A DNA stretch of 10,867 nucleotides from Euperipatoides rowelli. Its lineage: Eukaryota > Onychophora > Udeonychophora > Euonychophora > Peripatopsidae. This document shows positions 1 through 7,047 of the stretch, piece after piece (position 1 is the stretch's first letter; each line of letters begins with the position of its first letter). The position numbers were made by a program, and so were the translations under genes. The DNA lies in the NCBI GenBank assembly GCA_003024985.2, contig PXIH01S0002141.1, one strand, 5' to 3'. Under the pieces are notes generated by a model. That model was not told the DNA's origin. It worked only from the letters and a program-made list of their open reading frames with translations, and did no database searches.

Positions 1-11
1 GGGGGGGGGGG
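1..11. repeat. Poly-G run at window edge
   Basis: Eleven consecutive G residues open the window, followed by a short GTGCATGTGCATTG stretch. This is a mononucleotide tract that continues to the left for an unknown distance. It may equally be a contig-end or sequencing artefact, because it sits exactly at the edge. Confidence 0.7.
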
Positions 12-60
12 TGCATGTGCATTGTTGCAAAAATTTAAAAATACATATCTTTAACAATAT

Positions 61-309
61 TTAAATGGTAAATAAATGTCTATTTACAAACTTACAGTAT
101 AATTTACTTATTTTTCTGACCATGTATATGTCTAGGTATTTTTTTGCAATTAAAATACAGTGATTAATTGCTTTTGATGGATTAAATTCTTGAAGTTCTG
201 GACCGTTCAAATTTTTTGGAATAGTGACAATAAAGAACAGCATGGAATGAGGTGATGGAAAAAACATTGATGCGATGCAATTCTGGCTGCTCCTTAACTT
301 CGGAGTCAT
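61..309 (-). pseudogene. Unrecognised 82-codon ORF, possibly a transposase C-terminal tail
   Basis: An open frame of 82 codons ends in TAA just after a basic C-terminus. Base composition is balanced, unlike the LINE next to it. Residues about 34-46 read NGPELQEFNPSKA. This resembles the 'NGP...F.P..A...W' stretch near the C-terminus of some hAT/ZMYM-like transposase-derived proteins of invertebrates, but the expected tryptophan is missing. The resemblance is from memory and weak. An alternative frame between about 315 and 190 also stays open for some 44 codons and begins MLNDSEVKEQ. If either is a real coding remnant, the LINE 3' end lies directly upstream of it in the same orientation. It could also be chance. 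Confidence 0.22.
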
Positions 310-480
310 TCAACATGTTAGCCCGTATTCCTTTCCAAAACTCTCCTTTCCCAAAGCACCAAAAAACTTTTACCCAGCCAATCTAATTTACCTCTCCCTC
401 AAAACCTAACCACTTTCTCATCATCCCCTCCTCTTCACCTTTACCCTCTAAAATTTTCTCCTCTCACAATTAAGTTTACT

Positions 481-534
481 ACAATAAAACAAAATATGCT
501 TCATATGGTCCCTACCTTCCCCACATAACCTACA
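481..534 (-). pseudogene. LINE C-terminal CCHC zinc-knuckle
   Basis: In one minus frame, codons from 534 down to 481 spell CRLCGEGRDHMKHILFYC. This keeps the C-x2-C spacing, a glycine, a histidine and a terminal cysteine as in the zinc-knuckle found near the end of CR1/jockey/I-like LINE ORF2 proteins, where it is thought to bind nucleic acid. The frame is interrupted a few codons on either side by stops and shifts. Its presence this far downstream shows that the element is intact through to its 3' coding end. Confidence 0.75.
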
Positions 535-983
535 CGCCATTATCCTCCTCATTATAATATTTCATCCTATCTTAGTCTTTAAACTACCGGCTCTAGCTTG
601 AAATAATAATTTACCACCCCTATCATATCATCACCGTCTAAAAAACCCTCCTTCTTAATTTCATTTTTATTCTTATAATACCGTACTCTTAATGTTACTT
701 TCTTTTCTAAACCATCTCATCTATTATTTTCCTTTTCCCCTTATTAATTCATCTAAACCCCTAATCCACTTCACTAACAATTTTACCTAAATCTCCCTCC
801 CACAATCCTAAATATAAACTAATTTTATCTCCATCCACTTCTTTAGCCAAATGTATCACCCTCTAATCTTATCCATTTAGACTTTTTAGCCCTTAACATA
901 CCATCCCTAAAAGCCCTTTACACACAGTCTACTCATTTATCATCTGTAACCACCCAAACCTTTTTAATTTTGCCTTTGCTTCC

Positions 984-1295
984 CTACCTAAACTCCATCC
1001 CATTTCCCCTTTTATTAGCCTTACCATTGTAAAAACAATGCCCTCCTAATGTCATTATTCCCATCTCATTTTGTGGTCTTTCCATCTCTCCCCTCAACTT
1101 TCCCTTCAATACCAAAACATCATTCCCATATGTTATCCCAGGTACTACTACCGGCTTCCAAATCATTCCAATTACTTCATATTTATTAAAACCCATAAAT
1201 GCCACCCTTACTTATCTTTAATTTACTCCCTAACTTCATTTCCCAATCCTTCAAATAATCTTTTTCTCCCATAATCATTACTCCCAGATATTCAT
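984..1295 (-). pseudogene. LINE post-RT (thumb/connection) region
   Basis: From about 1295 downwards the minus strand reads EVNSYEYLGVMI, the RT motif E 'F-K-YLG'. A lysine-rich linker and a frame change follow, then KYEVIGMIWKPVVVPGITYG (near 1180). This is the thumb-region signature 'Y-x-x-x-R-M-x-W-x-x-V-x-x-P-x-L-x-Y' of this LINE type. It is followed by RGEMERPQNEMGIMTLGGH, matching the family's 'E-R-x-Q-x-E-x-G-R-x-x-L-G-x-H' block. In another frame below 1020 a GEMGWS stretch continues the homology. No enzymatic motif lies here. The block supports an element that was full length at its 3' side. Confidence 0.82.
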
Positions 1296-1300
1296 ATGAA

Positions 1301-1516
1301 TTAACCTCCCCCACATACAATATTTAATATACATTTTATCTCCTTATAATTTACTTTCATCACCTTAGATTTTTCTCTTCTAAATTCTAAACCCAACACA
1401 TTCCCTACTCTTCCACAAACCCCTAATAATTCCTGCATATCCTTATTTTCTGCAAATAATACTACATCAGCAAATAATAACCCTGGTAACTTTTTACTTG
1501 ACCTTCTTAAACTCAC
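1301..1516 (-). pseudogene. LINE reverse transcriptase, catalytic palm with defective FADD box
   Basis: This 71-codon frame contains LPGLLFADVVLFAENKD, the palm motif C of non-LTR reverse transcriptases. The family has F-A-D-D followed by two or three hydrophobic residues. Here only one Asp (codon 1466-1468) is present and the spacing is one residue short, consistent with loss of one codon. EFRREKSKVM follows, matching the conserved K-S-K/T-x-M motif D region. A frameshift near 1515 separates it from the preceding YMDKFDRVKEI stretch. Another near 1310 separates it from the downstream VNSYEYLGV motif E. Confidence 0.88.
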
Positions 1517-1559
1517 CCACTATCCCTAATTTCTTTAACTCTATCAAATTTATCCATAT

Positions 1560-2034
1560 AAATTATAAACAAAATAGCTGAATAATGGACAACCTTGTCA
1601 CAAATTCACAATCCCCTTCCATATTCCATTCTTTCTGAACATACTGTACATCATCCCATCGCAAAATAAATTTATTATCCTCATAAATTTTCCTTAAAAT
1701 ATCTATCCATCTTTTAGCCATCTACATATCATCTAATATCTCCCATAATTTCTCTCTATTTACGTTATCATACGCCTTCTTGATATCTAAAAAAACCCAA
1801 CAATAAACCCTCATTTTCATTATAACTTTCAATTAACTGTGAAACTATAAATAAACAATCGCTAATATTCCTATCTCTCCTAAAACCATGCTGTAATTCT
1901 CCCAACTTACCCATTTCCTCTAACCACCCCACCATCCATTCTTTCATAATATTCATAAAAACCTTATAAACTACACTAGTCACCGCTACCGGTCTACAAC
2001 TATCTAAATCTCCCTTATCCTTACCTTTCCCCAT
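1560..2034 (-). pseudogene. LINE reverse transcriptase, fingers and first palm part, frameshifted
   Basis: The frame opening at 2034 reads KGDLDSCRPVAVTSVVYKV, the RT 'YRPI-LTS-YK' block. HGFRRDRN then matches the conserved Q/H-GFR-x-x-R motif of the fingers. At the oligo-T run (plus-strand A run 1789-1795) one extra base breaks the frame. In the next frame the sequence continues FLDIKKAYDNVNREKLW, which is palm motif A with the first catalytic Asp. Further on come an in-frame TAG, then RWIDILRKIYEDNKFILRW. A GRGL-stop stretch then appears where the family has GLRQGCPLSP, so motif B is disrupted. ILFIIYMDKFD follows near 1560. The order and spacing match LINE RTs. The gene is dead. Confidence 0.88.
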
Positions 2035-2718
2035 TATAAATCAGTCTAACCCTTGTCTCTTTCCATTCATCCAGTATATTCCCATTATTCATAATTATTT
2101 CAAAAATTTTCCTCAAATAATTTTTATCCTCCCCTCCCAACTGCTAATCTATCCATACCCCTTGCTTTCCCGTCTTTCATTTTTATTAAAACCCAATGTA
2201 ACATGTCCCCTCTATTTTTATACCCTATTCTATATTTTCCACCTTATTATTCCTAAAATTAAAATTATTTTCCCCTTCCCTCTCCTTCCTTTCTTGAAAT
2301 ACCCTTACATATTCATTCAACAATAATTTTTCCTTATACCCCAACTCACTATTCCCTGCCTTCACATCCTCTTTTTTCCTTTTAACACAATTTAAAAACT
2401 TCTTACAGCCTTCCCTATCCTTTTTATTTCTATTAATAAATTCATATCCATTTTCTTCTTATAATCGTCTATCTTAAGCCTCACTTTCTCTTTACAATTA
2501 AAATAATTTTCCCATTTTCTCTTAATTTCCTCATCTTCTCTTTTAAAACTTCTCCTATAATCTCAATTAGCCTTTTTCCTTTCCTTAATTAACATTTCTA
2601 TTCCTTATCATAATCTCCCTTCTTAAATCTCCCCTTTCTTTTCCCCCCATCTACTTTCCTCCTTTCCCCAAAAAAACCGAATCAGCTTTAATACATTCCA
2701 TAAATTTACCATAATTCT

Positions 2719-3111
2719 CTATACATCTAAACTCTTCATTTTTAAATCCAACATATCCCTAAATAAAAAGAAACCCACCTTCTTCCTTAAATTCCAACCT
2801 TTTATCTCCTTCCCCTTTCTTTCATAAACCTCCATTTTCCTAAATCCCCCTAATTTAACCATAATCATATTATGATCCAATACAAAACCCCTTTTGCCCC
2901 AAATTTTCATTTTGATCTGATATCCTTTCCATTCCTTTCCAAACACATCAATCACCTTCCCTATAGCCCTCCTGTTCCAAGTAACTTCTCCATCACAAAA
3001 CTTACCTAGATTCCCTATATTTAAATCCACACCAAAAAAAATATTCAATAGTTTTCCATTGTCATTATCCTCACCTTCAAATTCCTCTATATGCCCATTA
3101 AAATCTCCCAT
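2719..3111 (-). pseudogene. LINE APE-type endonuclease, C-terminal part
   Basis: This 130-codon open stretch is the downstream half of the apurinic-endonuclease-like domain that nicks the target DNA for retrotransposition. It begins with GDFNGH, the conserved D-x-N motif with catalytic Asp and Asn. Around residue 45 it has EVTWNRR, the T-W box, followed by a VIDVF segment equivalent to the family's 'IDY-hydrophobic' strand. Near residue 79 is LDHNM, which corresponds to the catalytic S-D-H motif with Asp and His kept and Ser replaced by Leu. The N-terminal catalytic Asn and Glu regions are absent because the element is truncated just upstream. The open frame ends inside the linker to the reverse transcriptase. 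Confidence 0.85.
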
Positions 3112-3222
3112 TAAATAATAAGCCCAAGGCAGCTGGGTTTATTTATTCACTTTTTTTACCTTCTGGATGTAAAGAGGCATGTAAAGTGGCTTTATAAATG
3201 GACTAACCAGTGACAAAGTAAA

Positions 3223-3269
3223 CAGACTGTGCAATCTCTTAGCTGCTGGCTAAGCGATTACACAGTCTG
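3223..3269. repeat. 47-nt hairpin with 21-nt arms
   Basis: Arm 3223-3243 and arm 3249-3269 are reverse complements at 19 of 21 positions, separated by a 5-nt loop TGCTG. Each arm starts or ends with CAGACTGTG/CACAGTCTG. In a minus-strand transcript one of the two mismatches becomes a G-U wobble. Pairing does not extend beyond the arms. It lies outside the LINE and 48 nt upstream of the start of the transposase-like fragment. It may be a tiny foldback transposon footprint or a structured RNA; nothing distinguishes these. Confidence 0.85.
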
Positions 3270-3316
3270 ATAAAAGTGAACAAAATAGGTCTGGAAATGC
3301 CAATGCTTTCAGCACA

Positions 3317-3582
3317 ATGGAGCTCATTGAAGACCATATCAACACATTCCCACTAAAGGAATCACACTACAGTAGCAACAATTACAGATTCTTTAAGTTA
3401 ATGTGGAAATAATGTGCGATATGTTTAAAATAGCTCATCCTGATTTTAAAGCAACTTATTACTTGAAAATATTCAGAGAGAATTTTAACTTAAAATTTGG
3501 TCGTCAACCACAGGTTAGCACATGTTGTCAGTGTGAAGAACATATGGAACTCAAATCTCCTTCCCTTAATGAAATATATTGA
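3317..3582 (+). pseudogene. Fragment of a transposase-like, CxxC-containing protein gene
   Basis: The plus strand reads MELIEDHINTFPLKESHYSS to about 3376, then after a one-base frameshift near 3400 continues from 3412 as MCDMFKIAHPDFKATYYLKI and on to FNLKFGRQPQV and CCQCEEHMELKSPSLN, ending at TGA 3580-3582. The combination 'HI-x-FP-x-x-x-SHY', 'M-x-x-x-F', 'Y-x-x-x-F-x-x-x-FN-x-x-FG-x-P' and 'C-x-x-CEE' is familiar from a large, mostly unnamed family of transposon-derived proteins in insects and cnidarians. The two cysteines probably bind zinc. I do not know a secure family name. Upstream, CTTTCAG at 3306-3312 could be a splice acceptor. The 3' stop falls at a 10-bp tandem duplication. It is a partial, broken copy, and no DDE catalytic part was found. 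Confidence 0.55.
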
Positions 3583-3590
3583 AATATATT
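3571..3590 (+). repeat. 10-bp perfect tandem duplication
   Basis: GAAATATATT occurs twice back to back. The first copy ends the readable frame of the transposase-like fragment with TGA at 3580-3582. A 10-bp duplication shifts the frame, and with a single copy the frame would stay open for another 16 codons or so. It is probably replication slippage or an excision footprint in an already decaying gene. Confidence 0.8.
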
Positions 3591-3782
3591 TGAACAAAAT
3601 GCATTTTTACAAGAAAAAATGGAATACTTCCCCAAAATAGGATGATTTCTTTAAATAAAATGACTGATACTCACTAATAGTCACTATGAATATCAGAAAC
3701 CCCACATGTCCATCCATTGTTTATATTTTTTTCAAAAGTATTGAAGATTCCAGCTTACGTACCAATATATGGTCACACAAGT

Positions 3783-3915
3783 GGCGTTGTATAAATAAAA
3801 CGCTGATAAAACGAAGGGGTCAGCTAAAATATGTTTTAGCTTATATAAAACATATTTTAGTTAAGCCCTTCATCCTTTCTGCATTCGTTGTGTTTTATTT
3901 AATTTATACAACGCC
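3783..3915. mobile_element. 133-bp foldback (MITE-like) element
   Basis: The outer 14-bp inverted repeat GGCGTTGTATAAAT (3783-3796) matches the end at 3902-3915. The inner arms 3822-3838 and 3846-3862 pair at 16 of 17 positions around a 7-nt loop GCTTATA. Between outer and inner arms the two halves remain related (TAAAAC, AACGAA and AAGGG-like blocks) but differ by an indel of about 14 nt. The unit is therefore one near-continuous stem. This is the form of a small non-autonomous foldback or hairpin MITE. No convincing target site duplication flanks it, so the superfamily is unknown. A 120-codon ORF crossing it (3686-4048) is a by-product. Confidence 0.72.
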
Positions 3916-4027
3916 GATTGAGTTGGCCATATTGGGGGCGGGGGACGTAAACTGGACTCTTCCCACAAAATGTCTTAGGCTATTATTATTTCGGCTAGAC
4001 TATCCTTATAATCCTTACGAGTATGAC

Positions 4028-4058
4028 CCAATGAACTCTATACTATAGAGTTCATTGG
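4028..4058. repeat. Perfect 31-bp palindrome
   Basis: The sequence beginning CCAATGAACTCTATA is followed by a single central C (4043) and its exact reverse complement, giving 15 paired bases on each side with no mismatch. It would extrude as a cruciform with almost no loop. It lies 112 bp after the foldback element. It may be a second tiny foldback footprint or a dyad protein-binding site. Confidence 0.9.
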
Positions 4059-5524
4059 TTTGACCAGATGTTAGCAATAAATTAAAATCTATCAAATAGA
4101 AATTTAGTTCCAAAAACATACCTGATGATTTATATTATGAATAATTTTTTTTAGTCAACATTATATCGTAATCTAATCACTGATGATAACAAATCACTAA
4201 TCAAAATTTTGTATCCTATTAAGAACACGATAATGTTTACAATCGTAACTCCATTTTGACACAATTGTTATTCTCGATTATATTTTTCTGGAAATCCTTG
4301 ACAACGCATGCGTAAGGTGGAGTATTGTGAGACTGCAACATTGTAATGAAATGGTCTGCAAGGTCAGTATTTATTATTATTTCAAACTGTCCGTAGTTAC
4401 CTTGTATTTTTTTTAATTATTTACTAGTTTGTTCATTCTTCATAGTGAACATTTTAATTTCAATGTTTAAAATGTCATTTGATGACGTAACTAAATGTTT
4501 ACATCACACTTTGTAATTTGTTATGGCAGGTGCTTACATTGAAACTCTTTTTTCTGTTTATAAAGTAATAAATTAATTTTTTAAACATTGAAATAAATAT
4601 ATTAAAATGACCATAAAAATATCCTTAATGTGTTGAAGATTTTTCTTGACAATGGAAATTAATTCCTATTGAACCGAAAGTAGTCTAAATGTACATACAA
4701 TTCAGCATCCATTTCTTTGTGTGTTTGCATTTTGTCTGGTTCTTACCCTTTTGTTGAACTCTGTCTACAAACTTTAAAACTAATAAAATTATTGTTTACC
4801 AATATTTCAAAGTAATAATGAAAAACTAAGTTGGTAAGGTTAGAAAGAACTTTTAAAAAAAAAACAAAGGCGCCCTCTTTTATCTTTTTTTTTTTTTATA
4901 TTCATAGACATTTAACTCGTTATTGTCATTTTAAAAAGTTAATTACAGACTAGGCTACTGATATTCGGTGATATTGCTCATTAGATTCCTTTGCACACTT
5001 ATAAATTTAAAAAGGACAAAGAATATCTTGAATAAAATCAAACCAGCTCAAATAATTAATTGGATAAGTATTGCCAATAAAAAATTTATGTGTAACCTAT
5101 TTAAATAAATAGCCTACAAAAAAGTAGCTTTTATAACTAAATTTTCTTTGACTAAATTTTTTATAAATTTAGTATATAAAATATATTTATTTTGAATGTG
5201 GTAACATCAATTTTGAATGATTTGTGTGTGTGTTTTTTTTTAAAAAAGGTTTTTATGATAATTGGGTTATTCCAAATTTATTACCATCATGACACAAATA
5301 TTAGTTACAAAGGAAAAGAGAAAAAATATAAATAAAATATCTTAAATATAATCAAATTAACAGAAGTTAATACATACCAACTAGATGAGAAAATCAATTT
5401 TAACATTACTACAAAAAAAAAAACATATTTAAAATAAGTTGAATAAAAGAAAGATCACATGCGGTACGGTAGGCCTATGTTAAGAAAATTATCGACATTA
5501 TAGTACTTTAGGTCATTCCTGTAT
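4059..5524. other. AT-rich stretch with no recognisable gene
   Basis: About 1.47 kb without a convincing coding frame on either strand. It contains homopolymer and simple tracts: a poly-A run near 4855-4864, a T-run near 4886-4897, and GTGTGTGTG followed by T and A runs at 5223-5246. It also has a TGACGTAA half-site near 4483, a CGCATGCG motif near 4305, and TAGGCTA-type motifs at 4951, 5110 and 5470. No RNA gene or relic peptide was recognised. Confidence 0.6.
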
Positions 5525-5613
5525 ATTATAACAGACAGTTATATTTATTTTGTTTATTATTTATTAAGTGACAGCTGAGGCTATTTCAAGGCATAATAAT
5601 TTTCTTAATACGT

Positions 5614-5641
5614 CATTTACGAAACTAGTGCTTCGTAAATG
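5614..5641. repeat. Perfect 10-bp hairpin in copy A
   Basis: CATTTACGAA (5614-5623) pairs exactly with TTCGTAAATG (5632-5641) around the loop ACTAGTGC. All 28 bases are identical in copy B although the flanking bases differ. Confidence 0.85.
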
Positions 5642-6002
5642 TATTAGAGTGACCTGGAAAATTGCTGAAGGTAATTATCTCTTTAAATATTCAAACACAC
5701 TTGAATGTGCTAATTAATTAGTTATTAATTATTTGTAAATTTATATGCACATTCTTCTGTTTTAAAAAGAGGTTCGTTTATACAAATGTTGCTATTTTCG
5801 CATATTAGAGGCTGCTGTGCTATAATTTACATGGTTTATTTTCTTATTGTAAGCTAGGGTTTTTGCAGCCCCTAGGTTCATAACCCCCTAAACACAGTAT
5901 TTAGCTGCTATTGTCAGAAGGAGGTTTTTTTTTTTTTTTTTTTTCCATCAAGCAATAGTTCCAGAATAAATTCCGTTATTTCCTGCATTTAAGCACTATG
6001 TA

Positions 6003-6020
6003 GTTCTGAATAATCAGAAC
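6003..6020. repeat. Terminal hairpin of copy A
   Basis: GTTCTGA (6003-6009) pairs with TCAGAAC (6014-6020) around ATAA, just before the terminal CCATTATAA. In copy B the stem is kept with different loop bases, and one pair has changed from T-A to T-G. Confidence 0.7.
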
Positions 6021-6028
6021 CATTATAA

Positions 6029-6355
6029 ATGCCTCCCCAAGAGGAATTGGAGTTGAAGACTAGCCTGCCGAAGATTCTGTCAGACCATGGTGAGGGTGGC
6101 TCCTGCTTCTCATCAGGGATTTGTCACTTTATCTTCGGTGGGTGCAGTTGTTTTTTTTTCCGTTGGATAGCCGAGTTGGAGCTGAATGGTTTTGCTGATG
6201 CTCTACAGCATGTCTGCAAGCGGAAACTTGGACATTCATTGGACAACAAGATGACCAAAAGCCAGTCTTCACTCACCACTAATGAGGAATGTTCCAGCGC
6301 TGCTGTGCTGTTAAGCTGTTTTTTTTTTACAGTTCTAACCCCCCTTCCCCCCTGA
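6029..6355 (+). CDS. Unrecognised 108-codon ORF in GC-richer island between the repeats
   Basis: An ATG at 6029 opens a frame to TGA at 6353-6355. The base composition is near half G+C, well above its surroundings. The predicted peptide begins MPPQEELELKTSLPKILSDH, has a cysteine/phenylalanine-rich middle encoded around a T-run (6150-6159), then a hydrophilic stretch LQHVCKRKLGHSLDNKMTKS, and ends in low-complexity prolines. I do not recognise the family. CATG|GTGAGG at 6086-6095 and the T-run ending in TTGGATAG near 6170 look like a splice donor and acceptor, so the true product could skip the middle. A fully antisense ORF (6429-6124) is also open. Real coding status is uncertain. The composition and position, bracketed by the two repeats, are the main reasons to list it. 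Confidence 0.3.
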   Translation: MPPQEELELKTSLPKILSDHGEGGSCFSSGICHFIFGGCSCFFFRWIAELELNGFADALQHVCKRKLGHSLDNKMTKSQSSLTTNEECSSAAVLLSCFFFTVLTPLPP

Positions 6356-6466
6356 CGAACATTGATTGAACTTTGTGTATTTAGTGTGTGAAAGGAAGGG
6401 GCGGGACAATCTGTTTTTTTTTTGTACAATTTTTCAGAACTGCTCGTCCTTTGTGTCCATTTTTTC

Positions 6467-6478
6467 AGGGGGAGGGGG
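6467..6478 (+). promoter_or_regulatory. Polypurine run next to repeat copy B
   Basis: AGGGGGAGGGGG ends two bases before the shared part of copy B begins. In LTR retrotransposons a polypurine tract directly upstream of the 3' LTR primes plus-strand synthesis, and this is the expected position. Absence of an obvious tRNA-complementary primer site after copy A weakens that reading. Confidence 0.4.
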
Positions 6479-6583
6479 TAATTATAATGGACGGTTTATA
6501 TTTATTTTGTTAATTATTTATTAATTGGTGCTTTCAAGTGGCAGCTGAGGGTATTTCAAGGTATAATTATTTTCTTAATATAT

Positions 6584-6611
6584 CATTTACGAAACTAGTG
6601 CTTCGTAAATG
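6584..6611. repeat. Perfect 10-bp hairpin in copy B
   Basis: Same 28-nt hairpin as at 5614-5641, with identical arms and the loop ACTAGTGC. Sequence on both sides has changed between copies. Confidence 0.85.
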
Positions 6612-7025
6612 TTGTACTAGAATGACCTAGCAAATTGCTGAAGGTAATTCTCTCTTGAAATATTCTAACACACTTAAACATGCTAATTAATTAGTTATTC
6701 ATTATTTATAAATTTGTATGCATGTTCTTCTGTTATAAAAAGAGATTTGTGCATACAAATGTTGTTTTGTGGCATATTAGAGGCTGCTGCCCTCTAGCGA
6801 ACATTCAACAATTGTCTGTGTTATAATTTACATTGTTTATTTTCTTATTGTAAGCTAGGGTTTTTTTTGCAGCCCCTAGGTTCATAGCCACATCAATGCA
6901 GTATTTAGCTGCTATTGTCAGAAGGAGTTTTTTTTTTCATCAATCAATAGTTCCAGAACAAATTCTTTTTTTATTTACTGCAAGCCTTGTTTCCACCGTT
7001 ATTTCCTGCCTAAGCACTATTATAG

Positions 7026-7047
7026 TGGTTCTGAGCAATCGGAACCA
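7026..7047. repeat. Terminal hairpin of copy B
   Basis: TGGTTCTGA (7026-7034) pairs with TCGGAACCA (7039-7047) across a GCAA loop. It has nine pairs, one of them T-G. In plus-strand RNA the loop would be a GNRA-type tetraloop. The hairpin overlaps the inner side of the terminal inverted repeat. Confidence 0.7.

Larger units (their letters stand above)
318..3118 (-). mobile_element. 5'-truncated, degenerate non-LTR retrotransposon (LINE)
   Basis: Read on the minus strand, this 2.8-kb block encodes in order the second half of an APE endonuclease (about 3111-2719), a reverse transcriptase (about 2034-1300), the post-RT region (about 1290-984) and a CCHC motif (534-481). This is the standard ORF2 order of CR1/jockey-like LINEs. 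The peptides resemble a type of LINE seen in ticks and many marine invertebrates, often annotated as tick transposon. The 5' end is cut at about 3118, inside the endonuclease. That fits the 5' truncation typical of target-primed reverse transcription. The likely stop is TAA at 318-320, and little or no 3' UTR can be distinguished beyond it. Multiple stops and frameshifts show it is inactive. No target duplication was found. The plus strand is almost devoid of G across the whole block and returns to normal on both sides, which helps place the borders. Confidence 0.9.
5525..6028 (+). repeat. Direct repeat copy A (about 504 bp)
   Basis: This unit recurs, diverged by substitutions and small indels, at 6481-7053. 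Shared landmarks in the same order are CAGCTGAGG, the hairpin around 5614-5641, CTAATTAATTAG at 5710-5721, AAGCTAGGGTTTTT, GCAGCCCCTAGGTTCATA, GTATTTAGCTGCTATTGTCA, a T-run, CAATAGTTCCAGAA and a terminal hairpin followed by CCATTATAA. Its start TTATAACAG is a degraded version of TTATAATGG seen at the start of copy B. Copy A has a longer T-run (about 5926-5944) and lacks a 29-bp segment present in copy B. It may be one end of an LTR-like element or one member of a local duplication. Confidence 0.88.

Noticed and set aside
1071-1274. 67-codon plus-strand ORF
   Set aside because: It is antisense to the recognisable post-RT region of the minus-strand LINE.
3223-3269. MicroRNA precursor call for the 47-nt hairpin
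   Set aside because: The stem is too short and the loop too small for a typical precursor, and pairing stops at the arms. Kept only as a hairpin.
3686-4048. 120-codon plus-strand ORF
   Set aside because: It runs through the foldback element and into the 31-bp palindrome, has no recognisable domain, and its length is explained by the low stop density of those repeats in this frame.
6068-6137. CCGAAGAT / ATCTTCGG inverted repeat in the island
   Set aside because: Eight bases spaced about 54 nt apart is within what chance can give, and no other pairing supports it.
6124-6429. 101-codon minus-strand ORF opposite the island ORF
   Set aside because: It reads low-complexity lysine runs from T-tracts. 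Neither strand is recognised, and the plus frame with its ATG fits the island slightly better.
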